Source: Uranotaenia lowii
Taxonomy: Eukaryota > Arthropoda > Insecta > Diptera > Culicidae
Assembly (NCBI RefSeq): GCF_029784155.1
Contig: NC_073692.1
Span: 234,812,503-234,876,502, forward strand
Length of the DNA stretch: 64,000 bases
Reading direction: 5' to 3'
The position numbers were made by a program, and so were the translations under genes. Shown here in pieces: positions 30,750-41,270 of this stretch. Every line of letters begins with the position of its first letter. Positions within the stretch are counted from its first letter, which is position 1. Under the pieces are notes generated by a model. That model saw only the letters and a program-made list of their open reading frames with translations. It was not told the DNA's origin and did no database searches.

Positions 30750-32096
30750 CAATTCTGAAAAATTTGTGAACCGTAATGTTTCGGCCGCACTTCGATTCTA
30801 TAGTCATGCTGCAAACCGACCTAAAGTTCTACCAACCGCATATTTCATAGAAACACTATTACAATGGTTTCAACTCTCAAAAAATAGATCGATGAAAATG
30901 GCTTTGAGCAAAGGTGAGCAAAGATTCTGTAGTACATTTAATGATTCAGTTAATACAGAGAATAATTTGGCTAGGGGTCATCCACAAAATACGTAATTTA
31001 TTACGAAACCACCATAGAAAAATTTCTTGCCTCCTAAAACCCTCACATGCCAAATTAGTTTCATTTGGGAGTCCCCCCCCCCCCCCCTCTTTGGTTTAAT
31101 TTGCTTGATTAGTTTTCCCCGGTCACAAACCATCATAATAATCTTCCCTGTCCTAGAAACCTCTACATACTAATTTTTACTAGTTTTCAAGCCTATATCT
31201 TTTAACTATGTCTGAGGACGAAATTACATTTTCTTAGACTCTTTGCATGTAGATTAACTCATTTTTTTATTTAAATTTTTTTTCAAAAAATTCATTTACG
31301 CTGTGGAGGTAGGACATAAACGGTATTGGAAACCATGGCAGGCATTCATAATTCTAGCAACGAATGCCATACTCAGGTTGCAAAACATGTTATTGAACGT
31401 AAAAGGGTACAGCTTCCTATTTACAGCGAGATTCACTCAAGATGGTGTCGAGAATATCTTTTCTGAAATTCGAATACGACAGAAGAAACCTACCGCCTTG
31501 AAATTCAAATTCTTCCTAAAATCACTAACCATTTCACATTATTTGACAGTGGTTTCCGGGTCATCTTATGAGACAGACGACACAGATTGGCTTTTGAACT
31601 TTCCCTCTAACGCGAAGCAATTGAGGAGCGGAAAGTACCTGTTATAAACGAACTGACTAAGATAGACACGCAGGCAGCATTGAAGGAAATTAACGACAAT
31701 GAGAAGAATGTGGTCTATCACCTAGCTAGAATGATCGTTTATAAAGTGGCAAAGCATGGCGCAGTTTGTCAACAGTGTGTTGAAAAATGCCTAGCCACCG
31801 AACCATTTACTACTAACGATTTCACAGGTCAAGCATCGGTATACGAGAATGAACCAACCTTTATTTTTTTTTTGAAACTGGAAATTGTATTCAGAAGAGA
31901 GTTGCAATATATGGAAAACGATACCGTGTTTGATGTTATTAAAGCACAACTGACAAACATTCCAGCTACACATTTCATTGAATGTCATGATTTAAAAATG
32001 AAACTAATAACGCGGTTCTTGTATTCCCGGTTGAAAATTCATCAGCCAAAGAAAATTCATAAGAATAAGTACGATAGTAGATCGATGGCAATGTAA
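30750..32096 (+). pseudogene. P-type transposase, C-terminal part
   Basis: Coding resumes with KFVNRNVSAALRFYSHAANR, the region that follows the insertion domain in P/THAP9 transposases. A non-coding stretch around 30970-31300 is probably intronic; it includes a C run and a 'ggggtcatccacaaaatacg' MITE-like scrap. The ORF from 31303 contains SFLFTARFTQDGVENIFSEI, the conserved 'RLTQDxxENxF' helix that carries the last acidic catalytic residue. A further ORF (31680-32096) gives a Cys-containing C-terminal tail (CQQCVEKCLATEPF). Frame changes separate these parts. Confidence 0.75.
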
Positions 32097-32642
32097 CTCT
32101 ATTGATCGACGGGTTAGATGTTCCAAAAAACAATAAATAGTACATGTGTGGTGCACGAATTAACAAACAGCAACATACGGCATAGACAGCGTTAATCGTG
32201 TGTAGCGTTACGAATACAACCCGACTTTAGCTATAACGCTCTTACGTCAGCGTCGCTGTTCCTTTTTGGGCAGTAGCAGTCAAACGAGTAAGACGTGTGT
32301 GCCTTTCGTGTAGTAACTTTGTGATTCGGGTGATTTCCCATAGGTAATTAGATATTGCACAGTACAGTATAATCCAACTATTGTTTATTCATTTCATTTT
32401 TGCCATTCCTGTAAAACCGAAAGTTTATTTTATAGATAACGAACAGATTTTTTATTTAAATAACAAAAATAAAAACAGTTACAAACATTTTGCTGTTTTG
32501 AAAACACAATGAGCACAATACAAGCAATTTATTTTTCTTCTCAGGCTAAATTTGACAGGTCATTTGTTCGTTTGGAATGACACTGACAGCTCATCGCTAT
32601 TCCAATTTTGACATTGGCGTCACTCTTCTCATAGGCACTCTA

Positions 32643-32650
32643 CTTTTTAC
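32643..32650. repeat. 8-bp target-site duplication, right
   Basis: CTTTTTAC follows the right terminus ...AGGCACTCTA and matches 14159-14166, closing the P-type insertion. Confidence 0.8.
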
Positions 32651-35495
32651 TTTTTGAACAACGAGTTCTGTAATAGTGTGCGTGTCTGTACGTCACCACC
32701 TTTGTACGACATTGGGTAAGCATTGTAACCGTTCAGTTACAAAGCATCTTTGGTTTTTTACACGGGTGCAATTTGATTTAAATGTTGTTTACTGCCACGG
32801 TTCTTATTTTGTATGTTTTTCATTAATTATATTTGATTTATCTTGTTACTTAAATTTTGTAATAAAATGTAAATAAAAATGTATAACACTTATGTGTGGG
32901 GTGGCACAAACAGGATGATACTAGTGGGTGTTCGCCTCGCCTTCGCCTGGATGGCGAACATCGAGATTTCACCTCGCCTGGGGGTCGCCCATGAACCTTT
33001 CGCCTCGCCCGAGGATAGAGAGATGACGAGAAAGAGCGGTAAAGACCCACATCCGGAAGGAGAAGGTCATTCGAGTTCAGGCGTGCGTGTGCTCAACATC
33101 ATCGGAGCAGAACTTTAAAACAAAGTTTGTGAAGGTAATTTTGCTTTTTTTCCCTATCCGTTGGCTCCTTGGGAGTGTCCAAGGGGACTGCACACGCGTC
33201 GGCCTAGCAGATCTAGGTTCTGCTACGTCTAAACGTAAAAGGAGCATCGAGTTCTCTGGCTCGCGGGCCATAATCATAAATGAGAACATTCCCCTCTCGG
33301 TTCGGCCACTCTGGCCAGTTCCTGGGCCGAACCGATTGCGTCCAAGAGGGAAGACGCCTGTAACTGCTAAGCTCCGCTCCATCCCATTTATGAGCTAAGT
33401 AGTGTAACTCGAGATTACCACATGTAAGCCACGTGTCCCAGAAGCCAACCGAACTGTGGACCAAGTACCCCAACTCCCACCTGGGAACAGAAACCAATAT
33501 CATCGATCCAACCGAAGAATACTTGCCAGCGATCGCAAAGAGGGGAACGAGGCGACTTCTACAGCAGCAGCAGCAGAAATCGTACCGGTACGTCATCCAA
33601 AAGTTGAAACCACACCTACACCTACACCAAACATATTATAATCAACATTGGTAACTCTCAGCATGCTTCATATACTTCAGCAAGGACATGTATATCAGCA
33701 CCACCTCCTGGAGAAAGTTCTTACTAGAAGGAAATTTCAAGCATTGAGGTACTGAGGAAACTCTGAACACTCTTTCCATCAACCGTGGGTTCGCGTCTTA
33801 ACTACAAAAGTTCGTGTTTGAACTTGCATTTCTATGACTACGCGGAAAATTTTGTTTATGTTTTATTTTCAACATAGGAATTTCAGCCTACTTCAACTTT
33901 TCTTCGTGTAGCAAAGTATGTTGCTATGGTTCTCAATTTGTGTTGTTTTCTGCCGAATTTAAAAAAGGTCCCGACTGATGGATGCTAATATGCTAATATA
34001 TCTACAATTTTAAATTCTATTGTTATTTGAATTGGAACAATCATTGATGGAAATTTCACTTTTTTGACAATACTGCATATTTCATAAAAGAAATCATAAA
34101 AAGGCAACAATTTACTTAGTAAATTGATCTTAAAATCTACTCTACAATATGATTTGAGATTTATTGATAATTATTATTTTAATATTATTATTTTAATAAT
34201 TATTATTATCTGGAGCACGTTTGGTAAATGGAAATCAGCATTTCTCTAAAAATGAATAAATTGGTAAAGGAAAAAAAATTTTCGTGTAGAATTAGCTCTT
34301 TTTAAAACTTTTCCTTAGGCACATCTGATTTTTTGAAAACTTCAAAACATGTTGAACCGATAAATCAAAATCAAATTTTGAGTAAGAAAATTAATTAACG
34401 AAGTCGATTTACTTACCATGGAAGATATTATGAAAAAAAAATAGTAGATATACATACTTGTGTTGTATTTAGTATAATTGTCAGATCGGGACACAAAGTT
34501 TTGGTGATAATGAACTCAACAGTTTTCGCCAGAAGCTTTCGAAATTTAGTCTAAGGCAACTTAGGTCTTCTTGAAAGCATTTATTCATGTTCGTAAGAAC
34601 TTTCCTCACATGATGGCGCGTTTCATGTGTCTTTCAAGTTTCTGGGGAGTGAGGAATATTCCTACTATTATTATATTTGCCTACACCCACATCCACATAA
34701 GAAGTCTTGAAATATAAAATTGAAAGCTAATTAAAAATCACTTTTTGAACTCCAAATTAAATTGCTTTTAAATCTTTAATAAAATAATTTTCGCAGTAGA
34801 GTAAAATTTTAACTGTGTATTAATTTATGTGAAAGAATGGTGAAAGTATTTGGCGTAAAGTTTGTTCGCGTAGGTCCTCCGATTACCCAGTAGTAAGCCG
34901 ACTCTGAGACCCAGCTCGAGGAGTTTCTTGCTACTGAGATAGCTTGACGGGATTTTTATAAGTTACAGCATAAGAGTGAGTGTAGCAACCATATATTTGC
35001 ATCATCCCGGGTGACGATTTTGTTTGTTTATTCAGAAAAAGTTTTGTCCCGTGCCAAGTAGAGAAAACGAAAGCCGCATTAGGTAACTAATTCATTGGTC
35101 ATTGACTACTGCTCTCAATATCTTTTCTCCATTTCATCACTGAAATAAAGTTTATGTATTTATCTACTAAGTTTAATAAAGCTTTTATTTTCATTCTAAC
35201 ATTTTTTCATATGATAGGAACAGGAAGTGTGAATTGGTAATTACAACTCAGCATGCACGGCGATCCGCAGCAGGTGTGTAGTCAGTCAGTCAGGCTAACC
35301 GTGCAGCGCGAGGCATTCTCCCTGGGGAAACGCATTCGTTATAGGATTCGGAATAGTTCCCCGAGCCCTGATTCCAGGGGAATAGAGATCCAAATTACAC
35401 TTAAAGGTTATGATTATTCAAATGAAATAAATAAGTACGGTTTCCCAAAATATTAACGCATCGTTTATTAACTTCTCGCTTTGAATAAACATTCA
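32651..35495. other. Intergenic; GC-rich repeat-like block 32880-33660, no gene assigned
   Basis: Between about 32880 and 33660 composition rises sharply (cgcctcgccttcgcctggat and a (cag)n run near 33560). Overlapping ORFs of 60-127 codons occur in several frames, with no domain I recognise. The abrupt composition change suggests an inserted retroelement UTR or LTR. 33700-35495 is AT-rich with nothing recognised. Confidence 0.4.
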
Positions 35496-36300
35496 TAGGG
35501 AAGAATGAATACTTGATTCCCTTTTCTTATTTTCATCATATACATATTTTTGAGAAAAATTAACAACTCACCGTATTTCGCATTTTCTGACAGCGTGTAA
35601 TTTCAAGTTTATATGCTCCAAAAGTTAAAACGATACATGAACTCGTAGATAAACTTCAAGCATTTTCGTGAGACAAAAAAAAATTGTGATATTTTTTAAG
35701 TTACATGAGACTTGATCCTTCACAAAAGGAGACTTAATCCTTAATGCAGGGTGCCCTGACGCTAGGCAAAAATCTATTAAAAACCGAAGATAAAAGGTCC
35801 GTTAACTATTTTTTGCCATTTTATTTCTCATTTCAAAGTATGTGAGTATCAGACAAAGAGAATTCCATAAGTTTGACTACTACCCTAGAATCATTGCATA
35901 CTTAAAAGCGCAATTTTCTAAGTTTTAGATTAGTACAATATTTTTAGTCCTTTTAAACAGATAATAATTATAATTGGATAGACATTAGTTTTTGGACAAA
36001 TATTAGTTATTTCATGATAACCAATGATTACAATCCATTCAGAAGAAAAATACATAATTTTGGACTCGGATCAGTTATACCCATAACAAACATTTAGGAA
36101 AACTTCATCTTAAAAAATTGAGAGTTTCCTTTTGCTTTGAAAATATGGTATAATTAAGTTCAAATCAAACTCTAACGATTGACATTTTGGTATAAATATT
36201 TTTATTATAATTTTTTTCATATGAGAAACATTTTCAAGTGATAAAAAAAAAATTCAAATCACATTTTGTTTAATTTTTCAAACAAAGTTCAATAACTTGG
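35496..36300. mobile_element. MITE, 'ggggagag' family, decayed copy C
   Basis: Left end agggaagaatgaatacttga followed by 'cagcgtgtaatttcaagttt', 'gagacttgatcctt' and other family blocks in family order. It loses similarity before the right terminus near 36300. The oldest of the five copies by visible divergence. Confidence 0.65.
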
Positions 36301-38941
36301 AACTTCAATTGATCCGACACCCACTCAAGATCCATCTCTACTTTCAGGCGGAAAAGCGCCCGAAATTAGATAAATAAAAACCCCAGCAAAGATCCAACTG
36401 ACTCGTAATTTTTCTGAGATAAAATAGAAAAATAAAAAAGATTTTTTTATCTACACATAATGTTCTTTCAACAATTAGATTTCTGTCTGATGTCATCACG
36501 TAACATGTAGATAAAATTTAGATTTTAGGTTTTATGCTTTATTATACACATTTGCATTCAATAACTTTTAAAGTTATCGGACCTGTAAAATTGGTTATTT
36601 TGTTTGAGTGTTTTTTTTATACTAACTCGAATAAATAAATAATATCTATCTGCTCCTTCGCTTCGGCCGAACCAGTTCATCAAAAAGGAACATCTTTCAT
36701 TCGTTCATCTGCTGCGAAACATTAACTCTCCCTTGCTTAGGTTTTTTTTTCTTAGTACCATTCCTAACACATTTCATTATTTTGTTCAAACATGCAACGA
36801 GTATAGGTTGATTCACATCGTAACTGGGCTTATAGTTTTTGGGATTATTCGAAGTTTTGTTTTGTTTTAAATTTCATTACTTAAACGGCCACCGTTCACT
36901 CTCAATATTTACAGGCTTGGTTTCTCTCTGCTTGCTTCAACACTTTCACACACTTTGAATTAAGTGAAATAATACTGTATCGTATAATTTTCTCTTAAGT
37001 ACAGATTTCAAGAGCTTAGTATGTTTATGTACGTTGAGTATAATGTTTACTCGCTAATTCTCTCGGTTGCGCAAATTCTGGTTGCTCCACAATTTGGTAT
37101 CACGATCCATTTCGCCTAGCCTAAATTCAATCCCTTCTTTGCCTGATTTTTTAATTTCTCTTTTGTAAAAATGTGTTCACTGTTGCTATTCCTAAGATAA
37201 ATTTCAAAAATAAAAAATCACCAGATCCTATTCCGAATGGCAGTGAGATTTTTCAATGGTTTTTTTTTTCACTACACATGTTTCCTATGTAAATTTTAAC
37301 AAAAATCACGCTAAACTAGGATGTCATTTTTACAATTTTGATTTGTTTGTTCTTTTTGGCAGCTTTCGATTAGTTTTAGTTCAGACTTTTGATATAAAAA
37401 TATGTTTCTAATTTCTAGTTGGTATCGTTTGAGTGTTGTGACTTATATAGATAGAGAGAGAAAGTGTTAGAGAACTTTAATTCGGTTTGTTACGTCAATT
37501 TCCGCTCTTTTGTGTGTTTTTGTGGGATATTTTGGGGTTTTATTGTCTGTGGACGGTGAATTTCACGGTTTCAATTTGTATTATTTCTTCAGTTTGATTT
37601 GCAGTAGTTGTAATACACATTTCAGGTGATGTGCTTGCACAGTCTAGAAGTGACGAGCGACTCGTTGTTGATGATAAGGGCAAAACTTAAATGGATTAGT
37701 CTTCTAAGATCAATTATAAGGCAGAGTCTTTCCAAGAATTCGCGCAAAATGTTAATCCAGGATTTCAATTAAATAAAAACTGACATAAAAATATAAGCAT
37801 GAAATATCAAATGTTGTTTCCGAATGCAAAGTAAAGAGCAGAATTTGTAAGAGAACAATTTTTGAATTTGATAACAAAATTCAGAAAAAGATTTTTGAAT
37901 TTTGAATAGAAAAATTGAATAGAATTTTTTGAACGCAGAAAAAATGGTCAGGATTTGTTTTTGGAGAATCTTTTTTTTTTAGATCGTTCTGGTTGTCATA
38001 ACATAACATTGAAGCCCTGTTAATCAACGCCTTGTTTTCCGTGTGTCCAGAAATGTATAAAATGTATTCCATATTTAAAATGAGCTTCTTTAATTGTTCC
38101 AAAATACATAATTATTTACAGTTGATAAATAAAATTAGAATAAAAAAGTTTAGTTGAAAAATGAATGAATAAATGTGAATCTTGTGGAAAATTTTAGTGA
38201 GATACATAGTTTTCTCACCTCAGCAATCAACCCGCGTTACGCCTCTTCTAGATCAGTACATTATCTTGCATTCAATTTTCTTTTTATGGAAGCTCATGGC
38301 AAACTGGAAAATATGTCCAACCGCTTGAACGATACTCAGACGAAGACGGCCGACGAAAAGCTTTGTCGAAGCTTTTTCATTCCGGGCTGTGTACAACTTT
38401 AGCTCTGCTTGCGTACAAGTTTCGCTCCATACTGGTATTCGTGATGAACTTCGCACACTCTTTTTGACTAGATTGTTGGGCACGTTGTTTATTTTTCAAA
38501 CCGTTAGTGAATTTTGGATTTGAATTTCTTCCCCCCTCGTAAATGCCCTCTTTTATAATGCTATCCTAAATATTTAACCGATCTGCTAGAAATAAATTAC
38601 TACAAATAGTGTTATTTACAGTAAAAAGTATTTTTAGTATCACACTGTTTCGGTATTCTTCCCTTTCTCTAAACGCTAGAGCGCCGTTATTTATAGAGTC
38701 AAGCTATAGTTTTTTTTTTACAGAACTGGATGATTCGACTGTTTATCGTCTCATTCCGGCTAATATTTGAGCGACCAACAAGTTAATGTCCTTTTGGGTG
38801 GAGTGATTATTGATATTGACAAAATTAATTAAATACAACTGACTAAGCACTTTCTAAGTCTAAAGAGAGCACCCTCTAATTGTGTGTTGTTAAAAAATAG
38901 AACTAAAAAAAATCAATTTAAACCTTGTCAGCTCGCCTGGT
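36301..38941. other. Probable LGR 3' UTR / downstream region
   Basis: No ORF of note. Lying immediately 3' (minus strand) of the last LGR coding exon, some of it must be its 3' UTR. TTTATT (AATAAA on -) occurs near 38488. Contains GAGA and T-rich tracts. Nothing else assignable. Confidence 0.4.
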
Positions 38942-39366
38942 TCACGGTGGCTTATTGGTTTTATCTTTGAGACTAGAAACGGTTGCCTGAGGGTTGCCAC
39001 CGTGCAGAATGGCGTAGAACGGGGTCGGAGACATCTGGGCGTTGTCCGTGGTTCCGGAACCCCGTCGGATTCCGGAACTTTCGGCCACATTACTACTGTT
39101 GCTGGTGATCACTATGATTCCGTCGTCGTCCGGATCTTCGCTGTGGCTGTGCTGGCTGTTATGACTGTGGCTGGATTCGGGACTCGAGTGAGCTTCCGCC
39201 GTGTCATCATCCAGCTGGACGCTACTGTCGGCTGCTGAAGGAATTGTAGGAAGGAAGCGAACGCCCAGTCTTGGCGGCGAACAGGACAGTTCCTGGGAAT
39301 CGTCATGGACGGCCGATTGGCGCACCAGTCGCGGTTTACCTCCGGGAATCGATTGCCGGGGACCAT
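38942..39366 (-). CDS. LGR-type receptor, last coding exon (cytoplasmic tail end)
   Basis: An open frame from a minus-strand acceptor (CCTATTTTCCCCAG) to TGA (38942-38944). It supplies two bases plus 141 codons including the stop. The 7TM exon ends in phase 1 and this exon completes the split codon (A+AT = Asn), so the joined frame stays open. The product is a polar, disordered tail: GPRQSIPGGKPRLVRQSAVH, a His/Ser run near HSHNSQHSHSEDPDDDG, then VITSNSSNVAESSG. Ser/Thr and acidic clusters could be phosphorylation/arrestin sites (inference). Assignment to the receptor 17 kb away rests on strand, phase and splice signals, not on homology. Confidence 0.65.
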
Positions 39367-39589
39367 CTGGGGAAAATAGGTGAATTTTCATGTATTTTGT
39401 GTATCGTATAAATAAAGTGAGTCTGAACATCAAAAGTTGAAGGTTTGTGGGAAGTCATAAGAAAAATTTCAAGTTTCGTCGGTAATCGCTCAGTATCTCA
39501 CTCAGAGGAAGGGGTTATGTAAACATTAAAACATCTTTTTTAGATAAAAAAAATTGATGATACCCTGTGATAGTAAAGTGTGACATTTG

Positions 39590-41249
39590 ATTCTAAGTAT
39601 CAGATTTTGTGCAAGGAGTCGATAAAATGGGTCGTCCATACAACACAAATACTGATATTGACGATGTTGTATATTGGAATGCAATGAAATTTATCCCATG
39701 AGTATTTTGAGGAGTTGGCATTTTATTTCGGGTATCAGATTTTGTGTAAGGGGTCGGCAAAAGGGGTCGTCCATATTACATGCATTTGTGATACTGACGT
39801 TATTGTTCATTGGATTTCAACGAAAATTCACGCATGTGGGTTTTAAAAGACAGGCAGTTTTATCCAGGTATCAAATTTTGTATTACGTGTCGGACAATAT
39901 TACCTAATCACTGTTTTTGCGATTTAGACAATATTATTTACTAGATTTAGATAAAAATCGCCACCCAGGAAGTTTGCGACGGGCAATCGATTTCAGGTCT
40001 CAAATTTGGTGTAAAGGGTCTGCAAAAGGGGTCGTCCATATTAACTGTTTCTGGTTTTAGATATTGACGTTATTGCGCATTGGATTTGGATTAAAAATTC
40101 CACATCTAGATTTTAAGAGACGGGCTATTAAATGGATGTAAAAATTAGCACAAGGGTTTTCTTGAGGTACGACGAATCGATCCGTATTGTAGAATTATGA
40201 GTTAAAAGTTAATGCATAGGATCGATGGGGAAAATTTGTGAACAGTTATTTATTGAGAGTTGTGGGTATACAATTTCGGATAATCATGTAAGAAAAAAGC
40301 GCCATTCTCATGAACCAGAAACAGATTTCGTGACATTTTTGTGGAAATTATACGGTAAACGAACGAATTGAAGAACGGGGTTTGGAAAGAAACAGATACG
40401 TTGTTAATGTGGTGGTTTTTCATCTTTTTAATAAAAATACTCTTACTGAATAGTTATTGTTTATTCAGTGTAAGGAATATCATACTTTGTTTGAAAAGCA
40501 TAATCTTATTTTATCACATTTTTATAATTGCTTATGAAACGAAGTGTGGGGGGTTTTCGGAGAACGCAATCGCGATGGAAACACGATGTGTACTCGTTTT
40601 CACTAAGTCACCGATTGACTTCTTTATTTCAGTTCAAGAGGTTTTAATAAACTTATAAGTACGTGTTAGTGTAAAGGAATTTGTTTATCAAGATAGAAGT
40701 CTGGAGGACCACATTGATCGGTTCGGTCGAAGACCAATTATTTGTAAACTTTGTAACCAATCTTATGGTCGCGCATTCGAGCGATCCAATTATTTGTAAA
40801 CACCAAAAAGTGTCTTTGTAACCAATCATGCGATCGCGCATTCGAGCGATCGCCCTCAAGTGGGTCATAAAACGATCGGTACGTACAGCATGGTATGCAT
40901 GGTGTACGATCGGTACTCAGCATGTTTATCTTAAGAATTCAACAAGACTTTCATTGTTCCACTTTACCAAAGCGTTGGTCGAAGCAGAAAAATGTACAGT
41001 CAATATTAATACAATGGTTTGGTTCAAATGCATCAAAAGCAGAAATGAATGTTTGTAAAATATCCGTTCATAAACATTTTATTGGACTCAAATAAATCAA
41101 AGTAGATTTTGTCAAATATGCATTATGCTCAACGAGTTAAAACATCCTGCAACAATGTTGCTTGGAAGTAAAATAAATGGTTATCGGAATAATTGAGTTG
41201 AATAATTGAATGCAATTATGCCACAGAAGTTTGCACGGGATCAGCTAGT
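39590..41249. mobile_element. Helitron-like element, second copy, decayed
   Basis: 39590-40130 has about four degenerate units with 'aggggtc.gcaaaaggggtcgtccatatta' and 'attgacgttattg', matching the repeats at 7560-8540. The right end gcacgggatcagctagt-t (41249) is the same CTAGT terminus seen at 8988. 40130-41230 between them is not similar to the first copy and may contain other insertions. Confidence 0.5.
40735..40852. repeat. Two-copy direct repeat 'caattatttgtaaac...gcgcattcgagcgatc'
   Basis: Copies at about 40735-40788 and 40789-40852. The second has an ~12-base insertion (accaaaaagtgt). Each ends in a GATCG-rich palindromic stretch (gatcgcgcattcgagcgatc), which could form a small hairpin. 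Confidence 0.75.
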
Positions 41250-41270
41250 TAAAAATAAAATAAAATAATA

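Larger units (their letters stand above)
14167..32642 (+). mobile_element. P-type (THAP transposase) DNA transposon, host of nested insertions
   Basis: Termini TAGAGTGCCTATAAGGAGAG (left) and CTCTTCTCATAGGCACTCTA (right) are inverted with only a few mismatches, and the flanks are an 8-bp duplication. Inside, in order on +, are a THAP zinc-finger exon (15635-17611), a coiled-coil/linker region (17680 to about 19100), a transposase core (19149-19958) and a C-terminal transposase region (30750-32096). The 18.5-kb span is inflated by a 1.8-kb foldback, a 0.9-kb MITE and a 10.8-kb LTR retrotransposon. The underlying element is about 4.9 kb. Stops and frameshifts show it is inactive. Confidence 0.8.

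Noticed and set aside
33077..33596. Overlapping 100-127 codon ORFs in the GC-rich block
   Set aside because: Several frames on both strands are open at once, as expected from high GC; no domain or splice support.
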